This document shows, in pieces, positions 1 through 8,495 of a stretch of DNA of 64,000 bases. The notes under the pieces were generated by a model, which had not been told where the DNA came from, searched no databases, and worked only from the letters and a program-made list of their open reading frames with translations. Positions within the stretch are counted from its first letter, which is position 1. Every line of letters starts with the position of its first letter. Source of the stretch: an uncultured bacterium. Its GTDB lineage: Bacteria; Cyanobacteriota; Vampirovibrionia; Gastranaerophilales; Gastranaerophilaceae. Both the position numbers and the translations under genes were made by a program. The stretch lies in contig CASFYV010000005.1 in NCBI GenBank assembly GCA_949298985.1, positions 25,817-89,816 of the forward strand. The letters are read 5' to 3'.

Positions 1-2
1 AA

Positions 3-932
3 TTACACGGTTTAGTTGCTAATAAAATGTGGGAATGGGTTGATGGAAGATGCCCTATTAGAGCTATCACCAATGCTGTAAACTTACATTATTGGCAAGA
101 TGAAAGAATGAATGGTGATAAATCATTTGATGAATTATTAGCTGCAAAAAGAGAAATGAAAGAAGAATTATTCAAGTATGTAGCTAACGTTGCTGGTAAG
201 AGATTTGATCCAGATGTATTAACAATCACTTGGGCAAGAAGATTTGCTGATTACAAACGTGCTTGGTTAATCTTGATGGATAAAGATAGAATCAATAAAT
301 TACTTGAAGAAAACAAAATTCAAATTATCTTTGCTGGTAAATTCCACCCAGATGATGTTATGGGTAAAGAAATGTTCAATAAATTGTTGAATCGTTCTCA
401 TACATTAAAGAATGTTGTAGTATTACCAGGATATGAATTACAATTATCAGGTATGTTAAAACGTGGTACAGATGTTTGGTTAAATACTCCATTAAGACCA
501 TTCGAAGCATCAGGTACTTCAGGTATGTCAGCTAACGCTAACGGAGCTATCCACTTATCAATATTTGATGGATGGACTGTTGAAGGTACATTCAATGGAA
601 TTAACGGTTATACAGTTGAATATCCAGGTTTAGATGATGATATGCCTTGGGAAGAAAGACACTGGAAAGATCATGAATGTGTAATGGATATTATTGAAAA
701 TCAAATTATCCCTACATATTATAATAATAAACAAGAATGGGCTAGAATGATGAGACAAGCTATTAGAACTTCTGAAGCTTACTTCAATTCTGATAGAATG
801 GTAATTGAGTATTATAACAGATTATATGCTCCAATTGCACATGACGATTGCTCAGCAGGAGAAAAGAAGAAAGAATTAAATATTTCAGAAACTCCAACAT
901 TTGATGCTTGGACTTATTCTAATATTAAATAA
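3..932 (+). CDS. alpha-glucan phosphorylase, 3' part (cut by window edge)
   Basis: This is the C-terminal part of a GT35-type glycogen/maltodextrin phosphorylase of the short (Thermus/TIGR02094-like) class, which releases glucose-1-phosphate from alpha-1,4-glucans. The reading frame is open from the window edge, so the 5' end lies outside; the first ATG at 27 is internal. Family motifs are visible: the NAVNLHYWQD stretch, TITWARRFADYKRA, and EASGTSGM followed by the NG...DGW block. In the family the residue after EASGTSGM is normally the lysine that binds pyridoxal phosphate. Here it is serine (TCA at 528-530), so the protein may be inactive or use another chemistry. A strong bidirectional terminator follows the stop. 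The family call is confident; the activity is doubtful. Confidence 0.85.
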   Translation, partial: LHGLVANKMWEWVDGRCPIRAITNAVNLHYWQDERMNGDKSFDELLAAKREMKEELFKYVANVAGKRFDPDVLTITWARRFADYKRAWLILMDKDRINKLLEENKIQIIFAGKFHPDDVMGKEMFNKLLNRSHTLKNVVVLPGYELQLSGMLKRGTDVWLNTPLRPFEASGTSGMSANANGAIHLSIFDGWTVEGTFNGINGYTVEYPGLDDDMPWEERHWKDHECVMDIIENQIIPTYYNNKQEWARMMRQAIRTSEAYFNSDRMVIEYYNRLYAPIAHDDCSAGEKKKELNISETPTFDAWTYSNIK

Positions 933-949
933 GATATTTATTTGATAAA

Positions 950-986
950 AAACGGTCGTTTCTTTTAGAAATGACCGTTTTTTTTA
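950..986. terminator. bidirectional intrinsic terminator
   Basis: Two 13-base arms (950-962 and 968-980) with a G-T wobble enclose a 5-base loop. T runs lie on both sides. It separates the rightward phosphorylase gene from the leftward phosphatase gene, whose stop codon (984-986) lies inside the T tract. Confidence 0.85.
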
Positions 987-1484
987 TTTCAGAGTTTTGA
1001 TTTTTTCAAGAAAAGCTTTTCCCCAATTCATTAGATTTGGATATTTATCCTGTTTTAATCCATATTTAATCCATTCCGCTTCATTTTCTTGCATTGTTCC
1101 TATTCCTTTTATGGATTTATAAATAAAAGAATATAGACCTGTCCTATCAGCTCCGTGCATACAATGAATATGAACTTTTTTATTTTGTGAAGAAATTTTT
1201 TTTATTAAATCTAAAAATTGAAAAACTTTTGATTCTTCCGGGTATCGAGAGTTTGATGGAATATTATGATAAGTCATTCCTTGTTTTTTTACAATTGTTT
1301 CTTCATCAAATTTTGGTCGGTCTGTAGTAAATGTTCGAAAGTTAATTATATCAGTAACACCTTGAGATTTTAACCATTCAAAATCTTCTTTTTGGGGTTG
1401 TGCTGATCTTGAGATAAAATTATCTATTTTTTGATAATTAGGAGGTTGACCTTTAAAATTAATTGTTGATAGTGGATATTTCAT
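984..1484 (-). CDS. tyrosine/dual-specificity phosphatase-like protein
   Basis: A 166-residue cytoplasmic protein with the CX5R signature of cysteine phosphatases: HCMHGADRTG, with Cys108 as likely nucleophile and Arg114 as phosphate binder. The N-terminal FISRSAQP segment resembles the YRSGQP motif of DSP/plant-fungal atypical phosphatases. The substrate cannot be told; phosphoprotein or inositol phosphate are both possible. It overlaps the end of the CCA-adding enzyme gene by 26 bases, so it is probably the last gene of the leftward cca-led unit. Confidence 0.75.
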   Translation of the reverse strand: MKYPLSTINFKGQPPNYQKIDNFISRSAQPQKEDFEWLKSQGVTDIINFRTFTTDRPKFDEETIVKKQGMTYHNIPSNSRYPEESKVFQFLDLIKKISSQNKKVHIHCMHGADRTGLYSFIYKSIKGIGTMQENEAEWIKYGLKQDKYPNLMNWGKAFLEKIKTLK

Positions 1485-2844
1485 TATAGATAACCTTTAC
1501 ATAATTTATTGCATCTTGTTTTGTTACGACGATATCATTTAATTGAGCTTCATTTAAAGCTTTAATAATTTTCCCTAATACAGGAGAAGGTTTAATATTT
1601 AGTATATCAACAATTTCATTTCCGTCAAGTAATTTTGGCAGAGGTTCTAATGTTTCTATTTTTTCAAAGTAGAAATTCAGTAATTTGTTTAGTCCATTTA
1701 AATTTGAATTTATTATTTCTTCGGTAATTGCAGGTCCTTTGGCGGATAATCTATCAGCTTTAGCTAGAATTATATTATCAATTACATCATTATCCATTTT
1801 TCTTATATATCTCATCATTATTTTTTCGTTTAAGTCTGGAGACGCTATAACACTTGATGGATATATATGATATTTTATCATTTTAGAAATATATTCTATT
1901 TGTTTTTTTGAAAATTTTAGTTCTTTTAGTAATGGTTTTACAAGTTTTGCACCTTGATTGTCGTGGCCGATGAAGCGATGTCTTCCGGTTTCTTCTACAG
2001 TCCAAGTAGAGAATTTACCTATATCGTGTAAGAAGGTTGCAAGTTTTAGATGATTTATTCTTGGAAACCCTCCGAAATCAACCTTATCTATATGTTTTTT
2101 TATTTTATCATTTGAGTTTAAGTATTCTAATTCAACTTGTCTTACACTTTCTATTAAATGATTAAATAAGTCCAAGTGATGATGAGTGTTTTTAGGAACT
2201 TTTTTCATCTCTAAAACACAAGGGAAAATTTTTTCTAATAAACCGATTTTATCTAATTCCATTAGAGCTTTAGAAGTGTAATTTCCTCCAAATAATTTCA
2301 TTAATTCGTAATGAATTCTTTCTTTTGCAGGATTTAGGGCAAGGTGAGAGTACCTATTGAGAGCATTTTTTAAATCATTATCCATCTCAAAGCCTGTAGT
2401 TGCATAAAATCTAAAAGCTCTTAGAATTCTCAACGGATCATCAATAAAATTTTCCTCTTTTATAAATCTAAGTTGTTTGTTTTTTATATCTTGAATACCA
2501 TTAGTTATATCAATAAAATTAAGGTTTTTAAGGTCGTAAGCAATTGCGTTAATAGTAAAATCTCGTCGTTTTAAATCTTCCTCTATAGAATTTCCTTGAA
2601 TTTCAGAAATATCTAAAAAATTTTCTTTATCTTTTAAAACTACTCTATAAATTTTATTTATATTATCTAGTTCTATAAAAGTTCCATCAAATTTTTCAGC
2701 TATTTTATGTGCAAAATCTTCAGCATTTTTTATAGCAATATCTCTATCAGGAGTAGTTTTATTCATTAGAAAATCTCTAACAGCTCCTCCAACAAGATAG
2801 CCTTCATTAATTTCTTTTAGAATAAAATCATCCTTGATATTCAT
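1459..2844 (-). CDS. cca: CCA tRNA nucleotidyltransferase / poly(A) polymerase family, with HD domain
   Basis: Class II nucleotidyltransferase of about 461 residues that adds or repairs the CCA end of tRNAs, or adds poly(A). The N-terminus has the GGAVRD and PDRDIAI (DxD metal-binding) motifs. The RDFTINAIAYDL and DPLRILRAFRF blocks follow. A central HD phosphohydrolase domain shows HLKLATFLHDIGK. Neither tRNA gene in this window encodes CCA, so the cell needs such an enzyme. I start at the ATG (2844) rather than a TTG six bases upstream. The start lies inside the 3' end of rsmE, implying coupled translation. Confidence 0.85.
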   Translation of the reverse strand: MNIKDDFILKEINEGYLVGGAVRDFLMNKTTPDRDIAIKNAEDFAHKIAEKFDGTFIELDNINKIYRVVLKDKENFLDISEIQGNSIEEDLKRRDFTINAIAYDLKNLNFIDITNGIQDIKNKQLRFIKEENFIDDPLRILRAFRFYATTGFEMDNDLKNALNRYSHLALNPAKERIHYELMKLFGGNYTSKALMELDKIGLLEKIFPCVLEMKKVPKNTHHHLDLFNHLIESVRQVELEYLNSNDKIKKHIDKVDFGGFPRINHLKLATFLHDIGKFSTWTVEETGRHRFIGHDNQGAKLVKPLLKELKFSKKQIEYISKMIKYHIYPSSVIASPDLNEKIMMRYIRKMDNDVIDNIILAKADRLSAKGPAITEEIINSNLNGLNKLLNFYFEKIETLEPLPKLLDGNEIVDILNIKPSPVLGKIIKALNEAQLNDIVVTKQDAINYVKVIYNEISTINN

Positions 2845-3559
2845 ATACAATACATCCTAATCCCATAATTACTGCTGTTTCAGCCTTTAAAATTAAATCT
2901 CCCAAAGTTATTATAGGTAAATTTTTTTCTTTGAAAAATTTAAATTCTTTTTGAGAAAAACCACCTTCGGGGCCTATTATTATAAGAATTTTTTCTGATT
3001 TTTTTATAGGGTTTTGGGTTAAATAATGTTTTAAAGATATTTCAGTTGAGCGTTCACCAAAAACTATTATTTTATCAAAATTATTATTTAGCACTTTTTC
3101 TAAAGTACAAGGTTCGTAGCAAGTTGGAATTTTAGCTCTTTCACATTGTTTAGATGCTTCAAGCATAACTTTTTGCCATTTTTCGTGCTTTTTATTAAGT
3201 ATTGATTTATTTAGGGCACAATTGTCTGTAATTATCGGATAAACAGCTCTTACACCAATTTCTGTAGCTTTTTCTATTATGGTTAGTTGAGCGTCACTTC
3301 TTAGAGGTGTTTGTGCTAGATATAAATCAAATTCTAAATCTCTTTTTGATGGGTAACTTTTTTCTATTTTACAAATAATTTCATTAGAATTTATATCAGT
3401 AATAATTGTTTCATATTGGATTTGATTTTCGTCTATTAAAAGTAATTTTTCGCCAATTCTTGAACGTAAAGATTTTGCAATATGTCTATAATTTTCTATA
3501 TCATTTATTTTAATAGAATTATTTTGAATATTTTCTGTTTTTATGAAAAAATGTGGCAT
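2828..3559 (-). CDS. rsmE: 16S rRNA (uracil-1498-N3)-methyltransferase RsmE
   Basis: A SPOUT-fold methyltransferase of 243 residues, normal for the family, that methylates U1498 of 16S rRNA using SAM. The diagnostic C-terminal knot motifs are visible: IIGPEGGFSQKE and LGDLILKAETAVIMGL, matching the family's GPEGG and LG.RILR.ETA blocks. The N-terminal PUA-like part starts MPHFFIK. An AAGGA lies 7-8 bases before the ATG. It follows the MATE gene by 4 bases and overlaps cca. Confidence 0.9.
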   Translation of the reverse strand: MPHFFIKTENIQNNSIKINDIENYRHIAKSLRSRIGEKLLLIDENQIQYETIITDINSNEIICKIEKSYPSKRDLEFDLYLAQTPLRSDAQLTIIEKATEIGVRAVYPIITDNCALNKSILNKKHEKWQKVMLEASKQCERAKIPTCYEPCTLEKVLNNNFDKIIVFGERSTEISLKHYLTQNPIKKSEKILIIIGPEGGFSQKEFKFFKEKNLPIITLGDLILKAETAVIMGLGCIVYEYQG

Positions 3560-3563
3560 TTTA

Positions 3564-4877
3564 TTAATCCTTATTAAAATCTTTTTCTAAGAAATTAAAT
3601 TTTCTAATCAATGTAATTAGCATTATTGTACATAAGACTATAGCAGAAACAATAAGTCCATACCAGAAACCTAGTAGGTTTAGTTTTTTAGTAAAAGCTA
3701 AATAACTTCCAAAAGGAATAGAGATAAGCCAATATCCTATAAAATTGGCAACCATAACCATTTTTGTGTATTTAATTCCTTTGAAAATTCCTGCTAATGC
3801 AACTTGTAGTCCGTCAAACACTTGAAAGAAGCAAAGTGAGTAGACTATTGGAATACAAACTGTGATTAGAGTTTTATCCAGAGTAAATAATTTTACGATA
3901 TTTTCTGAAAATATTGCTACAAAAATAGCTGAAATCGCCATAAATGAAACAGAAAGCCAAATTCCTGTTTTAGAATAGTTTTTAAGAGATTTAAAATATC
4001 TTGCACCATTTGCAAAACCTACTTTTACAGCTGTAGCGTTAGAAATGGCTAAAGGAATCATAAAAGAAACACTTGTTATTGTGCATACGATGTTATGAGC
4101 TGCTGCATAAATTCCGGAAACTCTTCCCATTATAATTGTAATAGCATTAAATCCTATAAATTCTATCATAACAGCAAGGGAAGCGGGCATTCCGACTTTT
4201 ATTAAGTCTTTGTAATAGTTTTTATCTTTATGATGTTCAATATTAACTTTTTTAAAACAGTACCAAATAAGTACAAAACCCATAAAATATCGTGTTAAAA
4301 GACTTGCAATTGCAAGACCAATAGCTCCCATAGAAGGTATAGGGCCAAATCCGAATACAAAAATTATGTTTAGTGCAACATTTACGAAAATACAAAATAC
4401 AGTTAATATATTAGGAAAAACTACTATTTCAAAGGCTTGTAGGAATTCTTTTGCCATACAATGAATATAAGCTCCAAATGTTGAAAGAGCAGTTATCCAG
4501 AAATAATCTTTTATCGCAGGGATAAGTTTTGTTTCCAGCCCTAATTTATCAATTAAAGGCATAAAACCAAATATTAGCAAAGAACTTATTAGAGATAGAA
4601 TTAGTGCAAATTTTAAAGACGGATAGAAATATTTTTCAGCATTTTTACCTTCTCCTCTATAATTAGATAAAATCGCAGAAATACTTGATAATATACCTAT
4701 TCCAAACATCATAATACAATTTATAATAGCAGTTGCAATACTAATCGCAGCAAGAGTATCTGTAGAATGTCTTCCGGCAACAACAACATCACCTACGCCA
4801 ATTAGAATAAACCCTAAATTGCCAAGAATTATAGGGGTTGCAATGTTTAAAATATCTCTAATATAAAAATTTCGCAT
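3564..4877 (-). CDS. MATE family efflux transporter
   Basis: A 437-residue polytopic inner-membrane protein with about 12 hydrophobic segments in two related halves, the MATE (NorM/DinF-like) pattern. These proteins export drugs or metabolites against Na+ or H+. Typical features are the N-terminal IATPIILGNLGFILIGVGDVVVAG and the mid-protein GMPASLAVMIEFIGF loop. The substrate is unknown. No Shine-Dalgarno precedes the ATG. A TATAAT box (4884-4889, minus strand) ends six bases upstream, so the transcript may be leaderless. It diverges from the cobalamin riboswitch unit. Confidence 0.85.
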   Translation of the reverse strand: MRNFYIRDILNIATPIILGNLGFILIGVGDVVVAGRHSTDTLAAISIATAIINCIMMFGIGILSSISAILSNYRGEGKNAEKYFYPSLKFALILSLISSLLIFGFMPLIDKLGLETKLIPAIKDYFWITALSTFGAYIHCMAKEFLQAFEIVVFPNILTVFCIFVNVALNIIFVFGFGPIPSMGAIGLAIASLLTRYFMGFVLIWYCFKKVNIEHHKDKNYYKDLIKVGMPASLAVMIEFIGFNAITIIMGRVSGIYAAAHNIVCTITSVSFMIPLAISNATAVKVGFANGARYFKSLKNYSKTGIWLSVSFMAISAIFVAIFSENIVKLFTLDKTLITVCIPIVYSLCFFQVFDGLQVALAGIFKGIKYTKMVMVANFIGYWLISIPFGSYLAFTKKLNLLGFWYGLIVSAIVLCTIMLITLIRKFNFLEKDFNKD

Positions 4878-4944
4878 AAGTTAATTATAGTATAAAAGCA
4901 AAATAAGTATCTATCTTAAAGGATATTTATGTTATTATAAAGAA

Positions 4945-5070
4945 AATCAAATACGAGGAAACATTGGTGAAATTCCAAGACTGTGCCGCAGCTGTTAAAG
5001 TCAGAATGCTCTAAAATATGTAAAAATTGCGATTCACGATTTTACATTTGGCTTCTAATGCTGCGGAAAT
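4945..5070 (+). promoter_or_regulatory. cobalamin (B12) riboswitch
   Basis: The conserved core of the cobalamin element is readable in order: GGAAA, then GGTGAAATTCC (about 4963-4975), CTGTGCCGCAGCTGT (4981-4995), and the B12 box AGTCAGAATGCT (4999-5010). A stem with ATGTAAAA/TTTTACAT arms follows. Seven core bases (4986-4992, CCGCAGC) are exactly complementary to 5060-5066 (GCTGCGG), eleven bases before the ribosome-binding site. This looks like an expression platform switching between two structures. The element sits directly before the gene at 5094, so in family terms high adenosyl-/methyl-cobalamin should reduce its expression. Exact ends are approximate. Confidence 0.82.
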
Positions 5071-5093
5071 ATTTAGCAAAGGAAGTTTTTATT

Positions 5094-5786
5094 TTGTCAA
5101 ACGCAGTAACACAAGTAAATAAAACAAATGCAGGGCTTTGTCCTCACGGGCTTCCACCAAGTGCGTGTCCTATATGTTCCAATATGGGCGGAGGTTCAAT
5201 GAGGGTAGGAGAGCGTCCTCAAAAAGCAGGTGAGATGAGTTATCATCAATGTGCAATGATTGGGGCAATGATGAAAGCAAGAGCTATTAGGCTGGAAAAT
5301 CATGAAAAAAATCTTCAACAAAGAGCCGAAGCCATTTTACAATTTCAAGCGAATCTTGATAAAATGATTCAGAAAATGGGTGAATTTGTAAATAAAATAT
5401 CAAATAACTTTCTTTTGGCTCCTGTTGGTTATACAATTAATAATATCGTCGTTCCAATATTGAGAATGATTAGAAATATCCCTAATATTATTTCTAATGT
5501 TCAAGATAAATTATCACAAATTAAACAGAAATTTATTGATATACAAGATAAATTAACTGCTATTTTTGGAGAAGCAAAAGCTTTTGTTCAGAAAAAAATC
5601 AGTGAGCTAGTTAGTGTTATTAAATCTAAGTTTGAAGGTCTTTTTAAGATTTTTAAGCGTAATAATACACAAGATGACGAAACTAAAATTGATGAGGATA
5701 AAAAGCTTTTTAATTTAAAAACAGTAATAAATAAAATATTAAATCGAAAGAAAAAAGATGATTCAGAAGATAAATCAAGATCTTGA
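5094..5786 (+). CDS. B12-riboswitch-controlled protein of unknown function, CxHGxPPxxCPxC motif
   Basis: I do not recognise the family. I place the start at TTG 5094, eight bases after AAAGGAAG (5078-5085); a longer frame would begin inside the riboswitch. The product has 230 residues. Near the N-terminus is CPHGLPPSACPIC, a four-ligand C/H pattern that could bind a metal, followed by a Gly/Met-rich stretch and a His/Cys pair (SYHQCAM). The rest is long amphipathic helices, a weakly hydrophobic middle and a Lys/Asp-rich tail. Its 3' end overlaps the next gene by 29 bases. Placement behind a cobalamin riboswitch suggests a role in cobalamin or cobalt handling; that is inference. Confidence 0.7.
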   Translation: MSNAVTQVNKTNAGLCPHGLPPSACPICSNMGGGSMRVGERPQKAGEMSYHQCAMIGAMMKARAIRLENHEKNLQQRAEAILQFQANLDKMIQKMGEFVNKISNNFLLAPVGYTINNIVVPILRMIRNIPNIISNVQDKLSQIKQKFIDIQDKLTAIFGEAKAFVQKKISELVSVIKSKFEGLFKIFKRNNTQDDETKIDEDKKLFNLKTVINKILNRKKKDDSEDKSRS

Positions 5787-7284
5787 TTCTAATATACATA
5801 GAAAAAATATGACAAAAACGCAAAAGAGGAATGATGCAAATGTTCAAGAAGGTGTTATTGTAAATTCTTTTGTGAAAGATCCTCTTATGGATGGGGTAAA
5901 AGCCGGAAGTTTTGATAGTGAAACAAGTAGATTTACTCCTTTGAATGAAACGATTGATACGTTAATAATTTCGAATTCACAAATTGATTTACCCGTAAAA
6001 ATTTATGAAAAAGAAGATAAAAAAAGGAATCCATTAATTCCTTTAATTATAGGTACGGTTGGATTTATGGGGCTTTTAGGTGGTTTTACGGCAATGATAA
6101 AAAAGTTTTCTAAGGGTAAATTAGAATCAACTAAAGAGTATTTGCTTCCGGGAATTACAAGAAATCATTGTATTAATGATGAAATTCATCAAAGTATTTT
6201 TAGTATGATTCAATCACCTAATAGAAAAACTATTTTGGCATCTTTAGGAGTTATAACTCTCGGTTCTATGGCTTTTATGGGGAAAATTTTTATAGATGGT
6301 TTTAAAGAAGTTTGGGTAAAAAAACAAGAGGCGGATATTCAGAAAAATCTTCAAGAAAATTTGATAGAAGTTGAAACTCAGTCTTTTTCAGGAAAAATTC
6401 AGATAATCAGAAGTATGTTATCTTCAAAAGCGGATCTTCTTTCTAAAGAATTATCGTTTAAAGGTGAGAAAGATCATAAGGGGAATGATAAGTCTGATAA
6501 ATTAAAATTGCTAATATTAGGAAGTGTTGCTTTGTTATCAATTTTAGGTTTAGGATATTATGCTGTAAAAAATATTAGAAAAAGTGATGAATATATAAAA
6601 AATAGTATTAAAAATACAAGATTGGGTATTGATAAGGTTATTGAAGATTTTAATAATGGTAAAAATTTAGATAATATTCAAGGTCATTTTGGAGAAATTT
6701 TATCAGGAAAGGAGGCTTATAAACATCTGATTGAAAATATGTTGGAATCAATTTATGCAACTCCTAGTGATATAAAAAATTATGTAGACAAAATGAATCT
6801 TAAAGATGTTGAAAAAAAAGAATTTATTAATTATTTGAGTGAAAGTATGAATCAGGCAACAGAGAAAGTAAATGCGGCAATCGGTGGTTCTGGAAGAAAT
6901 AAAATTACATATTTTTCTCATGTTAATGATTATTTATCATTTTTCTATGATTGGCTTATGAATCCTAGAAATCCGCAATTTAAAAATTTGTTTTTTGGGA
7001 TTGCGGGAGTTTCAGCTTTAGCTTATGGTGGTAAATCTGTGGTAGAAGCGATAAAAGAGGTTCAGGTAAAGAAATATAATGCTGAAATAGAATTAGATTT
7101 GCAAAAAAGATTAGTTTCAACTGAACTTCGCAACTTCAAAGCGAAAAAAGAGTCAGCGATAGAACCTTTGTGTGATGAATTTTTTAAACAAAAACAAGAT
7201 GGTAAATCAAAAGAAGATTTGAAAATTATTGCGGATAATATTTTATTTGAAATTAAAAATGGTCCGCCTTTTGTATATTCTTAA
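5758..7284 (+). CDS. membrane protein of unknown function with an internal duplication
   Basis: 508 residues, family not recognised. There are about four hydrophobic segments: PLIPLIIGTVGFMGLLGGF, TILASLGVITLGSMAFMG, LLILGSVALLSILGLGYYAV, and one near FFGIAGVSALAYGG. Two segments are clearly duplicated: GFKEVWVKKQEADIQKNL after the second and AIKEVQVKKYNAEIELDL after the fourth, each followed by a charged helix. So a membrane-helix plus KEV.VKK..A.I...L unit occurs twice. The gene overlaps the riboswitch-controlled gene, is probably under the same control, and ends tail-to-tail (4-base overlap) with the next gene. The start may be the ATG at 5758 or one at 5809/5810. Confidence 0.65.
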   Translation: MIQKINQDLDSNIHRKNMTKTQKRNDANVQEGVIVNSFVKDPLMDGVKAGSFDSETSRFTPLNETIDTLIISNSQIDLPVKIYEKEDKKRNPLIPLIIGTVGFMGLLGGFTAMIKKFSKGKLESTKEYLLPGITRNHCINDEIHQSIFSMIQSPNRKTILASLGVITLGSMAFMGKIFIDGFKEVWVKKQEADIQKNLQENLIEVETQSFSGKIQIIRSMLSSKADLLSKELSFKGEKDHKGNDKSDKLKLLILGSVALLSILGLGYYAVKNIRKSDEYIKNSIKNTRLGIDKVIEDFNNGKNLDNIQGHFGEILSGKEAYKHLIENMLESIYATPSDIKNYVDKMNLKDVEKKEFINYLSESMNQATEKVNAAIGGSGRNKITYFSHVNDYLSFFYDWLMNPRNPQFKNLFFGIAGVSALAYGGKSVVEAIKEVQVKKYNAEIELDLQKRLVSTELRNFKAKKESAIEPLCDEFFKQKQDGKSKEDLKIIADNILFEIKNGPPFVYS

Positions 7285-8495
7285 AGATTTTGTTTTTTAA
7301 GAGAGTTTTCATATCTTTTTTTAGTAAAGTAATTGGTCATCCCTGCAACGAAAAATCCCATAATTCCAATAGAAAAGATGTATGGAAGCCCTGTAATTAG
7401 AACTTTTTGTTTTACTAAAGATTTATATTCGTCTTGAATATTAGTTTTTCTTTTTTTAGCAAATTTTTCTGCGAGATTACCTAAGTCATCAAATTTTGGT
7501 ACATTTAAATCTTTATCAATAGTGTCTTTACATTTACCCATTTTACTAAGGATTTTTTTGAAAGCGTGTTCTACAAATTCACTACCTGTAATCACGTATA
7601 AAGCAACTAATGGAAATCTTGTTGCTGTTTCTTTTAGGTTTTCTTTTCCTCTATCCGCGGACGCTCCAAAATATCCGGCACCGCCTACTAGTACACAAGT
7701 TGTTAGTTGTCCTTTACTTAGACATAATTTCCCATTTTGATTATTAAAATCCATGCATAAATATTTATTGAAGAAATTTTTTGCTTTTTTATTCTTTTTA
7801 AATAATTTACTACCGGGAGCAACAATAAATTCAGAAATATTTTGTAAAATTTTTGAATTCTTTCCTTTTGTAGCAAGTAATGTTGCAAGGCCTAAGCAAC
7901 CTGCATATAAACCTGCAGCTAGTTTTATATGATTTTTTGCACTTTTTCTAACTTTTTCTTGATGAGCTTTGTCCTCTTTATTATTTTCTAAAGAAGCTAT
8001 ATTTTTAAAATCACTTTTGTTAAATATTTTTAAAGTCATTAAATTTTTGATGTAGTTTAGAGAAAATTCTGTAAGAGGAATTGCCATTGCAGCAAGTGCT
8101 ATTGCAGCTTTTACAGGAAGTGTTTTTTTGTTGTTATTTTTAGTTATAGGGTTATATTTAGCTTTTTCGATTAAATCAACTCCCTTTGTTGCAACTTCTT
8201 TTTTTAAGTTGTTTGGTAAATTTTTAGAAAATATTTTTCTTGCAACTCTTTCTCCTAAAATTGTAGGCACAAAATAGATTAAAGCTTCTTCAGTTGTTTC
8301 TAAAAAAGTATTTTCGGTTAAATCGGCTAAGCTTCTTGAAAAAACAACTTTTGGAATAAGACAAGTTGTTGCATCTTGTATAAATCTCGTCGTAGAAAGT
8401 CCGGATGCTTGTTCTTTATGTCTTACGAATTTAGCTGCAGGACGTAGAGATTTTGGTAATGTGTCTATTAATATTTTGTTATTGTTTGACGTCAT
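7281..8495 (-). CDS. lineage-specific membrane protein, related to the gene at 11.1-12.5 kb
   Basis: 404 residues, family not recognised. It has several moderately hydrophobic segments (around PVKAAIALAAMAIPLTEFSL, LAAGLYAGCLGLATLLA, CVLVGGAGYFGAS, and near the C-terminus ITGLPYIFSIGIMGFFVAG) and is very Lys-rich. An N-terminal block with TTEEALIYFVPTILGERVARKIF and a later block with GGAGYFGASADRGKENLKETATRFPLVA can be lined up with matching blocks of the 481-residue protein at 11087-12532, so the two look paralogous. AAAGGAACAG precedes the ATG. A structured intergenic region lies upstream. Confidence 0.65.
   Translation of the reverse strand: MTSNNNKILIDTLPKSLRPAAKFVRHKEQASGLSTTRFIQDATTCLIPKVVFSRSLADLTENTFLETTEEALIYFVPTILGERVARKIFSKNLPNNLKKEVATKGVDLIEKAKYNPITKNNNKKTLPVKAAIALAAMAIPLTEFSLNYIKNLMTLKIFNKSDFKNIASLENNKEDKAHQEKVRKSAKNHIKLAAGLYAGCLGLATLLATKGKNSKILQNISEFIVAPGSKLFKKNKKAKNFFNKYLCMDFNNQNGKLCLSKGQLTTCVLVGGAGYFGASADRGKENLKETATRFPLVALYVITGSEFVEHAFKKILSKMGKCKDTIDKDLNVPKFDDLGNLAEKFAKKRKTNIQDEYKSLVKQKVLITGLPYIFSIGIMGFFVAGMTNYFTKKRYENSLKKQNL

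Noticed and set aside
4983..5093. 37-codon N-terminal extension of the B12-regulated gene
   Set aside because: It starts inside the riboswitch core; the TTG at 5094 has a well-placed ribosome-binding site.
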